Of a stretch of DNA of 64,000 nucleotides, positions 28,902-37,502 are shown in pieces. The notes under the pieces were generated by a model. That model had not been told where the DNA came from and did not search any database. It saw only the letters and a list, made by a program, of their open reading frames with translations. The translations under genes and the position numbers were made by a program. This DNA is from Pseudomonas sp. H3(2019) (GTDB taxonomy: Bacteria > Pseudomonadota > Gammaproteobacteria > Pseudomonadales > Pseudomonadaceae), in contig NZ_VMSG01000003.1 in the NCBI RefSeq assembly GCF_007713465.1, positions 62,001-126,000 on the forward strand, in the 5' to 3' direction. Each line of letters begins with the position of its first letter. Position 1 is the first letter of the stretch.

Positions 28902-29570
28902 TTATTCGCCGACGCTGATCTTCAGGCCAGCAGCTATTGCAAAGGGTGTCAGGGTTATCGCCAGGGCGGTCAGGCTACCAAGCCACAGCAAATAACCGGT
29001 TGCCGGCATACCCTGCAAGGCTGCCTGCAAGGCGCCACTGCCGAGAATCAACACCGGGATGTACAGCGGCAGAATCAACAACGCCAGCAGCAAACCACCG
29101 CGCTTCAAACCGACCGTCAGCGCCGCGCCCACCGCACCGAGCAAGCTCAATACCGGTGTACCGAGCAACAGCGACAAGAGCAAAACCGGCAGACAGGCGG
29201 CAGGCAAACCGAGCATCAACGCCAGTAACGGGGCAAGCAACACCAGTGCCAAGCCGGAAAACGCCCAGTGTGCCAGCACCTTTGCCAAAACCAGAAGAGG
29301 CAGGGGGTGCGACGAAAGGACCCACTGCTCAAGGGATCCGTCCTCGAAATCACTGCGGAAAAGCCCGTCCAGCGAGAGCAAAACCGATAAAAGGGCCGCC
29401 ACCCAGACCAGCCCCGGTGACAAGGTTTGCAACAATTGTGTCTCAGGTCCGACCGCCAATGGAAACATTGAGACAACGATGGCGAAGAACACGAGAGGGT
29501 TGGCAAGCTCCGCAGGACGACGACACAGCAAACGCGCCTCACGGGCGACCAACAGTGCAAAAACACTCAT
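28902..29570 (-). CDS. ccmB: Haem exporter permease CcmB
   Basis: ABC permease of 222 residues and about six TM segments, starting at the ATG at 29570 that overlaps the ccmA stop (ATGA). Signatures: [19 protein letters not shown] and the central [23 protein letters not shown]. Partner of the ATPase CcmA. Confidence 0.94.
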   Translation of the reverse strand: MSVFALLVAREARLLCRRPAELANPLVFFAIVVSMFPLAVGPETQLLQTLSPGLVWVAALLSVLLSLDGLFRSDFEDGSLEQWVLSSHPLPLLVLAKVLAHWAFSGLALVLLAPLLALMLGLPAACLPVLLLSLLLGTPVLSLLGAVGAALTVGLKRGGLLLALLILPLYIPVLILGSGALQAALQGMPATGYLLWLGSLTALAITLTPFAIAAGLKISVGE

Positions 29571-30202
29571 ACGGCCCACTGCCCCAAATCGATGTCGCGG
29601 TAACCGGCCGGCATCCGGGTCAACGTGTGGTGAGTGGTCAGAATCACCATGCCACCTCGCTCGCAGTGTGCGGCCAGGTGTTCTTCCAACTGGGCGACGC
29701 CTTGTTTATCCAGCGCGGTAAATGGTTCGTCGAGAATCCATAGCGCCGGGCTGTCCAGATACAAGCGGGCCAGGGCCACGCGGCGTTGTTGACCAGCGGA
29801 CAGGGTGTGACAAGGAACATCTTCGAAACCGCACAGTCCTACCGCTGCCAGCGCCTGCCAGATCGCCTCATGCGTCGCCGGCTGATGCAACGCGCACAGC
29901 CAGCTGAGGTTCTCTTCAGGGGTCAGCAGGTCCTTGATTCCGGCGGCATGCCCGATCCACAACAGGTTATGGGCCAGCTCCGGGCGTTGCGTGTTCAAAG
30001 GCTGGCCGTTGAGCAATACCTGGCCACTGGTCGGCTGCATCAAACCGGCAAGCAGACGCAGCAGGCTGGTCTTGCCGCTACCGTTGGGGCCGCTGATCTG
30101 CAACATGTCACCGCGGCCCAGACGCAACTCGAGGTTTTCGAAGAGCATCCGCCAGTCTCGCTCACAGGCGAGCGCTACGGCTTCTAGTAGAGGGCTGGTC
30201 AA
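29567..30202 (-). CDS. ccmA: Haem exporter ATPase CcmA
   Basis: ABC ATPase of 211 residues: Walker A GPNGSGKT (residues 38-45), signature LSAGQQRR, Walker B LWILDEPF and the switch histidine in TTHHTL. It drives release of holo-CcmE from CcmCD. The family-consistent start is a TTG at 30202 with no obvious ribosome-binding site; a later in-frame start would remove conserved residues. First gene of the operon; its promoter must lie in the gap to 30397. Confidence 0.93.
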   Translation of the reverse strand: MTSPLLEAVALACERDWRMLFENLELRLGRGDMLQISGPNGSGKTSLLRLLAGLMQPTSGQVLLNGQPLNTQRPELAHNLLWIGHAAGIKDLLTPEENLSWLCALHQPATHEAIWQALAAVGLCGFEDVPCHTLSAGQQRRVALARLYLDSPALWILDEPFTALDKQGVAQLEEHLAAHCERGGMVILTTHHTLTRMPAGYRDIDLGQWAV

Positions 30203-30397
30203 GAGATCGCGGGCCTTTACGGTTCAAGTCGGCAATGGAGCGGCCGTTAAAGTGATGCAGCATAGATGCATTGACGGCCTGTTCTAGAGAGCTGCGTCAA
30301 ACATTTGCGATGTTTTTGACACGCCTCCCGAAGACGGGCGGCATTATACATGTCATGTCCTACTCTCAAGAGGGCAATTTCGACAGGGTGTGACCTG
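30203..30397. other. Divergent intergenic region, ccmA / FliK-like gene
   Basis: 195 nt holding both promoters. Visible structures are an interrupted inverted repeat GCGTCAAACAT ... ATGTTTTTGACACGC (about 30292-30325), a GC-rich hairpin GCCTCCCG/CGGGCGGC at 30325-30344 and a TATAC-type -10 candidate (about 30346). A TTGACA-like box precedes it by about 22 nt, too far for a standard sigma-70 promoter. Confidence 0.4.
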
Positions 30398-31969
30398 ATG
30401 ACCGGCGAGATGAACATCCTTCCACTGCCCCCTACGACGCCGGCCACCTCGCGCCCGCTGGTGGTCAGTGGCGAGCTGCTCAAGCTGCAGACCCCGGTGG
30501 AAGGTTTGATCGCCGCCGGGCAAAGCGCCAGCGCTGAAGTGCTGTCGCTCAAACAGAACGACCAGACGTTCCAGCTGCTGCTCAAGGTCACCCTCGACAG
30601 CGGCCGCCAGACCACCGTGCAAGTCACCAGCAACCAGCCCTTGCCTCTGGGCACCAACCTGACGGTCAGCCAGCCTTCAGCCAGTAGTCTGGCGATTACC
30701 GTGCAACAGGCCATCGCCGCAAACGTCGCCACCCTCACCCGCCTTGATACGTCGCAATTGCCGATTGGCACGTTACTGCAAGGTAAAGTGCTGACCACCC
30801 AGCTGATGCCGCAAACACCGGGGCAGCCGGCGGTCTATCGCTCACTGGTGAGTGTGCTCAATACCGCGCTCAGTGGCAGCACCTTGAGCATCGACAGCCC
30901 GCAGCCATTGCGTATCGGCAGCCTGCTCAGCGCCTTGGTCCAGGGCGCGCAAAGCCTGAGCTTCGTGCCACTGGCCAGTCGTCAGGAGCAACTGGCGGTG
31001 AGTCAACAACTGCTGGCCCAGCAAAGTCGCCAAGGCTCATTGAGCGGGCTGATCGATGCCCTGCAAAACCTGCCAGCCTCCGACACCACCTCCGACGACC
31101 TGCGCGCCGCCGTCGACAAACTGCTTGCCGACCTGCCAGACGTTCAGCAACTGAGCACCCCCAAAGGTTTGGCCCAGGCGCTGGTCAACAGCGGGCTGTT
31201 TCTGGAAAGCAAACTGCTCACCGGACAGAACCCTGCGCTGACGCCGGACATGAAAGGCAATTTGCTGCGATTGATCGCACAATTGGCCCCCGACCTGCCG
31301 GCCAATACCAGTTTCAACGCGATCATCGCCGCCAACACCTTGGCGCAGGCGCTGCCAAGCTTTGTCCGTAGCGCCCTCGGCACCCTCGGTCAGGTCAGCG
31401 CCAAACCGCAGCCGAGCAACTTCCCCCTGCCCTCGCGGTTGCTGCAAAGCCTGGAAGGTGAAGGCGATCTGGAGCATTTACTGCGCCTGGCCGCAGCGGC
31501 CGTTTCGCGTCTGCAAAGCCATCAACTGTCGAGCCTGGAACAGACCGGCATGACCGAGGATGGCAAGCTGCAAACCACCTGGCAGTTGGAAATCCCCCTG
31601 CGTAACCTGCAAGACATCGTGCCGTTGCAGGTCAAGTTTCAACGCGAGGACACTCCCGAAAAGCAACAGCACGAAAAATCCGTCGAGCGCGAGCCCAAAC
31701 AACGGCTCTGGCGAGTCGAGCTGGCGTTCGACATGGAACCACTCGGGCCGTTGCAGATCCAGGCACAGTTAGCCCAAGGCAAACTCTCCAGCCAGCTCTG
31801 GGCTGAGCGGCCTTATACCGCCAGCCTGATCGAACGCAACCTGGATGGCTTGCGCGCGCAGCTGCTGGCATCGGGCCTGAATGTTGGCGACCTGAATTGC
31901 CACCTCGGCACACCCCCCCAAGGCAATCAAACCCGCCTCGAACAACGCTGGGTCGACGAAACCGCATGA
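30398..31969 (+). CDS. Orphan FliK-like hook-length-control-family protein
   Basis: 523 residues from the ATG at 30398 (MTGEMNILPLPPTTP, with AGGG upstream). The long N-terminal region is low-complexity and rich in Leu, Gln, Ser and Thr. The C-terminal part matches the Flg_hook domain of FliK: FDMEPLGPLQIQAQLAQGKL and IERNLDGLRAQLLASGLNVG, comparable to LQPAELGRLDIRV and LRDMFAQQGMGQV in the canonical FliK at 54484-55872. Its stop overlaps the start of a stand-alone FlhB C-domain gene, so two parts of the flagellar export switch are duplicated as a pair. The function is unproven. Confidence 0.8.
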   Translation: MTGEMNILPLPPTTPATSRPLVVSGELLKLQTPVEGLIAAGQSASAEVLSLKQNDQTFQLLLKVTLDSGRQTTVQVTSNQPLPLGTNLTVSQPSASSLAITVQQAIAANVATLTRLDTSQLPIGTLLQGKVLTTQLMPQTPGQPAVYRSLVSVLNTALSGSTLSIDSPQPLRIGSLLSALVQGAQSLSFVPLASRQEQLAVSQQLLAQQSRQGSLSGLIDALQNLPASDTTSDDLRAAVDKLLADLPDVQQLSTPKGLAQALVNSGLFLESKLLTGQNPALTPDMKGNLLRLIAQLAPDLPANTSFNAIIAANTLAQALPSFVRSALGTLGQVSAKPQPSNFPLPSRLLQSLEGEGDLEHLLRLAAAAVSRLQSHQLSSLEQTGMTEDGKLQTTWQLEIPLRNLQDIVPLQVKFQREDTPEKQQHEKSVEREPKQRLWRVELAFDMEPLGPLQIQAQLAQGKLSSQLWAERPYTASLIERNLDGLRAQLLASGLNVGDLNCHLGTPPQGNQTRLEQRWVDETA

Positions 31970-32295
31970 ACAACCACACGCCACCGCGCCAGGCCATCGC
32001 CCTCAAATACGACGGCAGCCACGCCCCGACGCTCACCGCCAAAGGCGATGACGAACTGGCCGAAGCGATTCTGAAGATCGCCCGCGATTATCAAGTGCCG
32101 ATTTATGAGAATGCCGAGCTGGTGAAGTTGCTGGCGAGGATGGAGTTGGGTGAAAGCATCCCTGAAGAGCTCTATCGCACGATTGCCGAGATCATTGCGT
32201 TTGCCTGGAAACTCAAGGGCAAGTTTCCGCAAGGGCACGGTTCAGAGGCAGCGACGGTGGAGCGGGATGTGACAGATCGCGGGGATGACTACTGA
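31966..32295 (+). CDS. Stand-alone FlhB C-terminal domain protein (FhlB type)
   Basis: 109 residues. The segment AIALKYDGSHAPTLTAKGDDELAEAILKIA aligns with AVALKYDPEKGGAPMLVAKG of the full FlhB at 48844-49983, and continues to the helical end of the FlhB-CC subdomain. It lacks the four TM helices and the self-cleaving NPTH: it starts where FlhB would be cut. Its ATG overlaps the FliK-like TGA (ATGA). Similar orphan domains exist in many flagellated bacteria and can partly replace FlhB-CC. Confidence 0.87.
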   Translation: MNNHTPPRQAIALKYDGSHAPTLTAKGDDELAEAILKIARDYQVPIYENAELVKLLARMELGESIPEELYRTIAEIIAFAWKLKGKFPQGHGSEAATVERDVTDRGDDY

Positions 32296-32798
32296 GGTTT
32301 CGAGGGCGCTATCGCCTCGTTATCAGATTTGAAAAAACGCAAAAGCCTGAAACTGCGACCGACAATCAGACCATTGATAAGGCCAGCCCCCAATGCTGAC
32401 CATGCCACCGCCGACACTTCATCAGCCAGTTCCGGATGCATGGTCGCTTGGTACCCGCTGTAGTAACGCCAGGCAAAGTAGCCCCAATACACAATCAGCA
32501 CCTTGAGGGTGCCGCCCAATACCAGACGCTCCCCATCGCGCTCTACGCTTTGGTACGAGTAAAAGCGCAATGCCAGAATCCAACCTGCCAGTAATCCCAG
32601 CGCATACACCGAAAGCGGGATCGCAGCACCCTGGGAGTATTTCAGCGAGACCAGGGAAATGACGACAAATATCGCCGGCGTGATCTGCAACGACCTCTTC
32701 GATTCATGACTCTTGAAACAGGCACTGACACCGTAATAAGTCAGGATAAAAAAGACCGCATAAACCCACAGCGGCGTACCACGCAAAATGTCGAGCAT
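32289..32798 (-). CDS. Membrane protein, DUF6622 type
   Basis: 169 residues from the ATG at 32798 (MLDILRGTPLWVYAVFFIL), with AAGGAGG immediately upstream at short spacing. About five TM segments (TPLWVYAVFFILTYYGVSA, ITPAIFVVISLVSL, IPLSVYALGLLAGWILAL, TLKVLIVYWGYFAWRYY, AWSALGAGLINGLIVGRSF). No catalytic motif is visible and the role is unknown. It is convergent with the FlhB-C gene, overlapping its 3' end by 7 nt. Confidence 0.7.
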   Translation of the reverse strand: MLDILRGTPLWVYAVFFILTYYGVSACFKSHESKRSLQITPAIFVVISLVSLKYSQGAAIPLSVYALGLLAGWILALRFYSYQSVERDGERLVLGGTLKVLIVYWGYFAWRYYSGYQATMHPELADEVSAVAWSALGAGLINGLIVGRSFRLLRFFKSDNEAIAPSKPQ

Positions 32799-33042
32799 AA
32801 GCCTCCTTGGCACCGAAAATACCTGAAACAGGCGTCGTTGATCAGCGGTGATCAAATTACCGACAGCAGGTCGTGATCACAAGCCGGCGGAATCCGCGAA
32901 AACTATAGGAAGGGGACTGCGGCAACGTAATCCCGCTCTGAGGACGCAGAACCTGAAGGGCAAACTCCCGGCGGAGTCAGGATCCGAATGCGCCGAGGGT
33001 TGAGAAGGACGTGACCGATTGAGGGGAGGATTACCAGCAAAA
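32799..33042. other. Intergenic region without recognised gene
   Basis: About 245 nt before the REPIN. It holds a GATCAGCGGTGATC palindrome at about 32839-32852 that could be an operator of the DUF6622 gene, and a minus-strand TATAGT at about 32904-32909. No coding frame is convincing. Confidence 0.35.
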
Positions 33043-33116
33043 AAAGATCGCAGCCTGCGGCAGCGTCTACGACGAACGCATCATCTGTAGGAGCTGCCGC
33101 AGGCTGCGATCTTTTG
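33043..33116. repeat. REPIN: two inverted REPs of the GATCGCAGCCTGCGGCAGC type
   Basis: A left arm of 23 nt (33043-33065) is the exact reverse complement of the right arm (33094-33116), around a 28-nt spacer. It lies 6 nt downstream of the DUF2802 stop codon, on the 3' side of the che operon. Confidence 0.88.
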
Positions 33117-33122
33117 ATTTTC

Positions 33123-33515
33123 TCAGTTTTTGTGCAACTTGCTCATCAACTCGGCCTCGGCCTGGGTCAGGCCGCAGGACTGGGTCAATTCGTCGACGCT
33201 GGCGCCCATCCCCACCAGGCGGGCTGCCTGGGCGAATGACAGGCTCGACGGGTCGCGCTGCTCAAGCTGGGCCAGCTTGTCCGGCAAGGGGCCGACCACC
33301 GCACGCAGTTCATGCAGGTCTTCACCCATGCGCACGTTACCGCTCTGGTAGTCGTCGACACGCTTGGCCAGGTCCTTGATGCGCTGATCTCGCAACGCAT
33401 CGCCCTGGGCTTGCAGCGCCGCCAGCTCTCGCTGTTTGCGCGTGTAAGCCAGGAACATCGCCAGGGTCCCTACCCACAGGAGCCCGAGTACAATGACAGC
33501 AACCTCGAGAATCAA
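33123..33515 (-). CDS. DUF2802 protein of the chemotaxis operon
   Basis: 130 residues starting with a TTG that abuts the cheW stop (TGATTG). An N-terminal TM (VAVIVLGLLWVGTLAMFLA) is followed by a coiled-coil segment (RELAALQAQGDALRDQRIKDLAKRVDDY) and a C-terminal helix-turn-helix-like end (ARLVGMGASVDELTQSCGLTQAEAELMSKLH) typical of DUF2802. It is consistently last in the Pseudomonas che-mot-parC-cheW cluster; its role is not known. Confidence 0.8.
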   Translation of the reverse strand: MILEVAVIVLGLLWVGTLAMFLAYTRKQRELAALQAQGDALRDQRIKDLAKRVDDYQSGNVRMGEDLHELRAVVGPLPDKLAQLEQRDPSSLSFAQAARLVGMGASVDELTQSCGLTQAEAELMSKLHKN

Positions 33516-34001
33516 TCAGATACTCTCCAGTTCCGACCACTCTTCTTCGCTCATCATCTTGTCCAGCTCGACCAGGATCAGCAGTTCGTTGTTCTTGTTG
33601 CACACGCCCTGGATGAACTTGGCCGATTCTTCGTTACCGACGTTAGGCGCGGTTTCGATCTCGGACTGACGCAGGTAAACCACTTCGGCCACGCTGTCGA
33701 CCATGATCCCGACCACTTGCTTGTCGGCTTCGATAATCACGATACGGGTGTTGTCGCTGACTTCGACGGTGCCCAGGCCGAAGCGCTGGCGGGTGTCGAT
33801 CACGGTCACCACATTGCCGCGCAGGTTGATGATGCCCAGCACGTAGCTTGGCGCACCCGGAACCGGAGCGATTTCGGTGTAGCGCAGGACTTCCTGAACG
33901 CGCATCACGTTGATGCCGTAGGTTTCATTGTCCAGCTTGAAGGTTACCCATTGCAGGATCGGATCTTCGGAACCCTTTGCATTCGTCGCGTGATTACTCA
34001 T
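33516..34001 (-). CDS. cheW: Chemotaxis coupling protein CheW
   Basis: 161 residues from the ATG at 34001 (MSNHATNAKGSEDPILQWV); an in-frame extension to 34061 is not conserved. CheW signatures: YGINVMRVQEVLRY, VLGIINLRGNVVTVID and VDSVAEVVYL. It links receptors to CheA in the F6-type chemotaxis array. Confidence 0.95.
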   Translation of the reverse strand: MSNHATNAKGSEDPILQWVTFKLDNETYGINVMRVQEVLRYTEIAPVPGAPSYVLGIINLRGNVVTVIDTRQRFGLGTVEVSDNTRIVIIEADKQVVGIMVDSVAEVVYLRQSEIETAPNVGNEESAKFIQGVCNKNNELLILVELDKMMSEEEWSELESI

Positions 34002-34089
34002 ACCTGACCCCTCGAAAAACCGCTTCTGGCGGTGTGTGTTCTGTGTGGCGGCATTCAACAATGCCGTCGCCTACTTGTTATGTCGGCTG

Positions 34090-34986
34090 TTATGTCGATT
34101 TGTGTAGCGGCTTGCTGCCGCCCATGTGCTTGGCCCCACCGCTGGCGATCAAATCGGCCAGGGCGGACACGTCGAGCAATGCACACATGTGCTCAATCAC
34201 CGTGCCGGCGAGCCATGGCCGCTGACCTCGGTGACTTCTCCATTTGATTTCGTTCGGGTCCAGGCGCAACGAGCGGCTGACCTGATGCACCGCCAGCCCC
34301 CACTCATAGCCCTGAACCGAGATCACGTATTGCAGACCCTGGCGGAAGTCATCGCGATAACGATCGGGCATGACCCAGCGCGCGGTATCCAGCACCTTCA
34401 GGTTGCCGGCCTGGCTTGGCAGAATCCCGAGGAACCATTCCGGCTGACCGAACAATGGCGTCAGCTCATGACCGGCCAACGGGTAAATCGAACCCAGGCA
34501 CACCAGCGGCACGGCCAGGGTCAAACCGGCGACGTCGAACAACAGGCATTCGAACGGTTCAGCAGCCCAACTCGGCCGGTCATCGCCAACCACCGGCGGT
34601 GGCGTATTACTCGGCGGCAGATGGACTTCGACTACTGGCTCGACCAGCGCTTGCAGCAAGGGTACGACCGATGAGACCGGCGCCAGAATCGGTGCCGGCG
34701 CTTCCAGTACCGACACCACAACGGGCGCCTTGGCAACCGGTGCTACAACGGGAGGCGCAGCCACTGGTATTTGCGCATCCCGAGCCTGTTCTTCGAGCAC
34801 CGCAACCTGGAACTCGTCCAGTGCGCCTTGCGCCTCAATGGCTTCGACGACCTCGACGACTTCTACAGCCTCGGGTAATACCTCGACTTCTGCCGGCCAG
34901 TCCTCGGTCGCGTCTTGCAACAACGCATCCAGATAGGACTGCAACGCCAGTTGCGGGCGCGAAGTGATCTTCACCGGCCGATTCAT
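34090..34986 (-). CDS. CheW-domain protein, ParP-like array scaffold
   Basis: 298 residues. An N-terminal acidic and then proline/valine-rich linker (about residues 30-135) is followed by a C-terminal CheW-like domain (FECLLFDVAGLTLAVPLVCLGSIYPL, LGILPSQAGNLKVLDTARWV). In Vibrio the equivalent ParP ties ParC to CheA and the polar receptor array. The position between parC and cheW supports that role here (inference). Confidence 0.82.
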   Translation of the reverse strand: MNRPVKITSRPQLALQSYLDALLQDATEDWPAEVEVLPEAVEVVEVVEAIEAQGALDEFQVAVLEEQARDAQIPVAAPPVVAPVAKAPVVVSVLEAPAPILAPVSSVVPLLQALVEPVVEVHLPPSNTPPPVVGDDRPSWAAEPFECLLFDVAGLTLAVPLVCLGSIYPLAGHELTPLFGQPEWFLGILPSQAGNLKVLDTARWVMPDRYRDDFRQGLQYVISVQGYEWGLAVHQVSRSLRLDPNEIKWRSHRGQRPWLAGTVIEHMCALLDVSALADLIASGGAKHMGGSKPLHKST

Positions 34987-35019
34987 TGAAACGCTACCCT
35001 GGCAGAAAAAAGATTCACC

Positions 35020-35808
35020 TCAAGCCACCTGCGGAACAAGTTGCTGGGCCAGCAGGTGTTTGAGCAACGCACGATAAGCCAATACTCCCCGGCTCTTGCC
35101 GTCGAACTGCGAAGGTGTCAGGCCGGCACGACTGGCATCACGCAGTCGGGTATCGACCGGGATGTAGCCTTGCCAGATCTCTTCCGGGTACATGTCGCGC
35201 AGCACCCGCAAGGTTCCCAGCGAGGCTTGGGTGCGACGGTCGAACAGGGTCGGCACGATGCTGAACGGCAGCGCTTGTTTACGCGAACGGTTGATCATTG
35301 CCAAGGTGTTGACCATGCGCTCCAGACCTTTCACCGCCAGGTGCTCGGTCTGCACCGGGATCACCAACTGCTGGCTGGCCGCCAAGGCATTGACCATCAG
35401 TACACCGAGCAACGGTGGGCTGTCGATCAACGCGTAATCGAAGTCCTGCCACAACTGCGCCAGGCTCTTGGCGATCACCAGGCCCAGGCCACTCTGCCCC
35501 GGCGACTGGCGCTCGAGGGTCGCGAGCGCGGTGCTCGACGGCAACAGGGAAATACGTTCGTCGCTGGTCGGCAGCAACAGCTGCCCGGGCAAGCCTTGCG
35601 GCACGTTGCCCTTGTGCAGAAACAGGTCGTAGCTGCTGTGTTCCAGGCTGTCGGGGTCGTAACCGAAGTAGCTGGTCATGGAGCCGTGCGGGTCGAGATC
35701 GACCACAACCACGCGCTTGCCCGCCTCAGCCAGCAAACCGGCTAAAGCGATGGAGGAAGTGGTTTTACCGACACCACCCTTTTGATTGGCGACTGCCCAG
35801 ACTCTCAT
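35020..35808 (-). CDS. parC: ParA-like ATPase ParC for polar chemotaxis-array placement
   Basis: 262 residues. Deviant Walker A KGGVGKTT (residues 10-17), Walker A' VVVVDLDPHGSMTSYF and FDYALIDSPPLLGVL. There is no ParB partner or centromere-like repeat nearby and it sits between motD and the ParP-like gene, so it belongs to the ParC type that localises chemotaxis arrays rather than to chromosome segregation. Confidence 0.85.
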   Translation of the reverse strand: MRVWAVANQKGGVGKTTSSIALAGLLAEAGKRVVVVDLDPHGSMTSYFGYDPDSLEHSSYDLFLHKGNVPQGLPGQLLLPTSDERISLLPSSTALATLERQSPGQSGLGLVIAKSLAQLWQDFDYALIDSPPLLGVLMVNALAASQQLVIPVQTEHLAVKGLERMVNTLAMINRSRKQALPFSIVPTLFDRRTQASLGTLRVLRDMYPEEIWQGYIPVDTRLRDASRAGLTPSQFDGKSRGVLAYRALLKHLLAQQLVPQVA

Positions 35809-35858
35809 TCAGATTGTTCCTCCCGGTCGAATCAATACAACCGAGAAATAGCTCAACG

Positions 35859-36746
35859 TTATAAGCCAGGTGACGGAGAATTGACGGCACTCACGTGTCC
35901 CGGCGACTTGACAATCGTCGGTGCAGTTTGTGTGCCAGCACGCTTCAACGCGGCGTCCGGTTTTGCATTAGCGGTTCCGGTACCGGTCAGGCTGCGGCGT
36001 ACATCGAGATTGCGCGACACCACCAACACCACTCGCCGGTTCCGTGCACGCCCTTCGGCGGTCGCGTTATTGGCCACCGGCTGGAATTCGCCATACCCCA
36101 CCGAAGCCAGACGCCCGGGGTTGACACCTTGCATGGCAAGCATGCGCACGATGCTCGCCGAGCGGGCCGAGGACAGCTCCCAGTTGGTCGGGTACTGCGC
36201 CGTGCGGATCGGTTGATCGTCGGTGAAGCCTTCGACGTGAATCGGGTTGTCGAACGGCTTCAGAATCGCCGCGACCTTGTCGATGATGTTGAACGCGATA
36301 TCGCTGGGCATGGCATCGCCGCTGCCGAACAACAGGCTGGAGTTGAGTTCGATCTCGACCCACAACTCATTGCCACGCACGGTCATCTGATTGGAGCTGA
36401 TCAAATCGCCAAACGCCGCACTGATGTCATCGGCAATGCTCTTGAGCGGATCCTTGCTGGCCTGGGCGATGCCAGCGTCGATCTGCTCGCTGTCCTTGAC
36501 CAGCGGTTTGGCCGGGGTGACCGTCTTCGGACGTTCGTCGCCGATGGGAATCGGCTTGAGGGCGCGGTCAGAGTTGGTAAAGACCCCGACCAGCGCTTCG
36601 GAAATTTCCTTGTACTTGCCTTCGTTGATCGAAGAGATGGAGTACATCACCACGAAAAAGGCGAACAGCAGTGTGATGAAGTCCGCGTAGGACACCAGCC
36701 AGCGTTCGTGGTTGACGTGTTCATCGTGCTGACGGCGGCGTGCCAT
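35859..36746 (-). CDS. motD: Flagellar stator protein MotD (MotB family)
   Basis: 295 residues. One N-terminal TM (WLVSYADFITLLFAFFVVMYS) with the proton-accepting aspartate in YADF, a plug/linker, then an OmpA-like peptidoglycan-binding domain (IHVEGFTDDQPIRTAQYPTN and LASVGYGEFQPVANNATAEG). Partner of MotC; the pair is the second stator set known in Pseudomonas beside MotAB. Confidence 0.94.
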   Translation of the reverse strand: MARRRQHDEHVNHERWLVSYADFITLLFAFFVVMYSISSINEGKYKEISEALVGVFTNSDRALKPIPIGDERPKTVTPAKPLVKDSEQIDAGIAQASKDPLKSIADDISAAFGDLISSNQMTVRGNELWVEIELNSSLLFGSGDAMPSDIAFNIIDKVAAILKPFDNPIHVEGFTDDQPIRTAQYPTNWELSSARSASIVRMLAMQGVNPGRLASVGYGEFQPVANNATAEGRARNRRVVLVVSRNLDVRRSLTGTGTANAKPDAALKRAGTQTAPTIVKSPGHVSAVNSPSPGL

Positions 36747-36761
36747 AGTCCATGACCTCCA

Positions 36762-37502
36762 TCAGTCCATGAAGCCCTGAAGCTTCAACTCGATGGAGCG
36801 AGGGTTTTCACCTTCGGCGATCGACAGAATGCCTTCGAGCAACATTTCGCGATAACGCGACTGGCGCAACGCGATGGACTTGAGCTTGCTGGCAATCGGC
36901 AACAGCACCAGGTTGGCGCTGGCCACGCCGTAGATGGTCGCGACGAAGGCCACGGCAATGCCGCTGCCCAGCTGCGACGGATCACCCAGGTTGCCCATGA
37001 CATGAATCAGGCCCATGACCGCACCGATGATACCGATGGTCGGCGCGTAGCCGCCCATGCTTTCAAAGACTTTGGCGGCTTCGATGTCACGGCTTTCCTG
37101 GGTGTAGAAATCCACTTCCAGGATACTGCGAATCGACTCGGGCTCGGCGCCGTCGACCAGCAGTTGCAAGCCTTTGCGCGAGTAGCTGTCGGGTTCGCTG
37201 TCCGCCACCCCTTCAAGTCCGAGCAAACCTTCCTTGCGCGCGGTAAGGCTCCAGTTGACCACACGGTCGATGCCACCGGCGAGATCGACGCGAGGCGGAA
37301 ACAGGATCCAGCGAAGAATCTGCATGGCGCGCTTGAAGGCACTCATCGGCGACTGCAACAACGCAGCGCCAATGGTCCCGCCAAGCACGATCAGCGCCGC
37401 CGGGCCGTTGGCCAAGGCACCGAGATGACCGCCTTCCAGGTAGTTGCCACCAATAATGGCGATGAACGCCATGATGATCCCGATGAGGCTTAGAACATCC
37501 AT
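36762..37502 (-). CDS. motC: Flagellar stator protein MotC (MotA family)
   Basis: 246 residues from the ATG at 37502 that overlaps the cheB stop (TGATG). Four TM segments (LSLIGIIMAFIAIIGGNYLEGG first) and the MotA signature GGYAPTIGIIGAVMGLIHVM. A cytoplasmic loop carries the charged residues that contact FliG. The motD start is 15 nt downstream of its stop. Confidence 0.94.
   Translation of the reverse strand: MDVLSLIGIIMAFIAIIGGNYLEGGHLGALANGPAALIVLGGTIGAALLQSPMSAFKRAMQILRWILFPPRVDLAGGIDRVVNWSLTARKEGLLGLEGVADSEPDSYSRKGLQLLVDGAEPESIRSILEVDFYTQESRDIEAAKVFESMGGYAPTIGIIGAVMGLIHVMGNLGDPSQLGSGIAVAFVATIYGVASANLVLLPIASKLKSIALRQSRYREMLLEGILSIAEGENPRSIELKLQGFMD

Noticed and set aside
30203..30397. 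TTGACA ... TATAC as a standard promoter of the FliK-like gene
   Set aside because: The spacing of about 22 nt is too long for a normal sigma-70 promoter, so it was only mentioned in the region entry.
35020..35808. ParA-like gene as part of a plasmid or chromosome partition system
   Set aside because: No ParB gene or parS-like sites nearby; it sits inside the chemotaxis operon beside a CheW-domain ParP-like gene.
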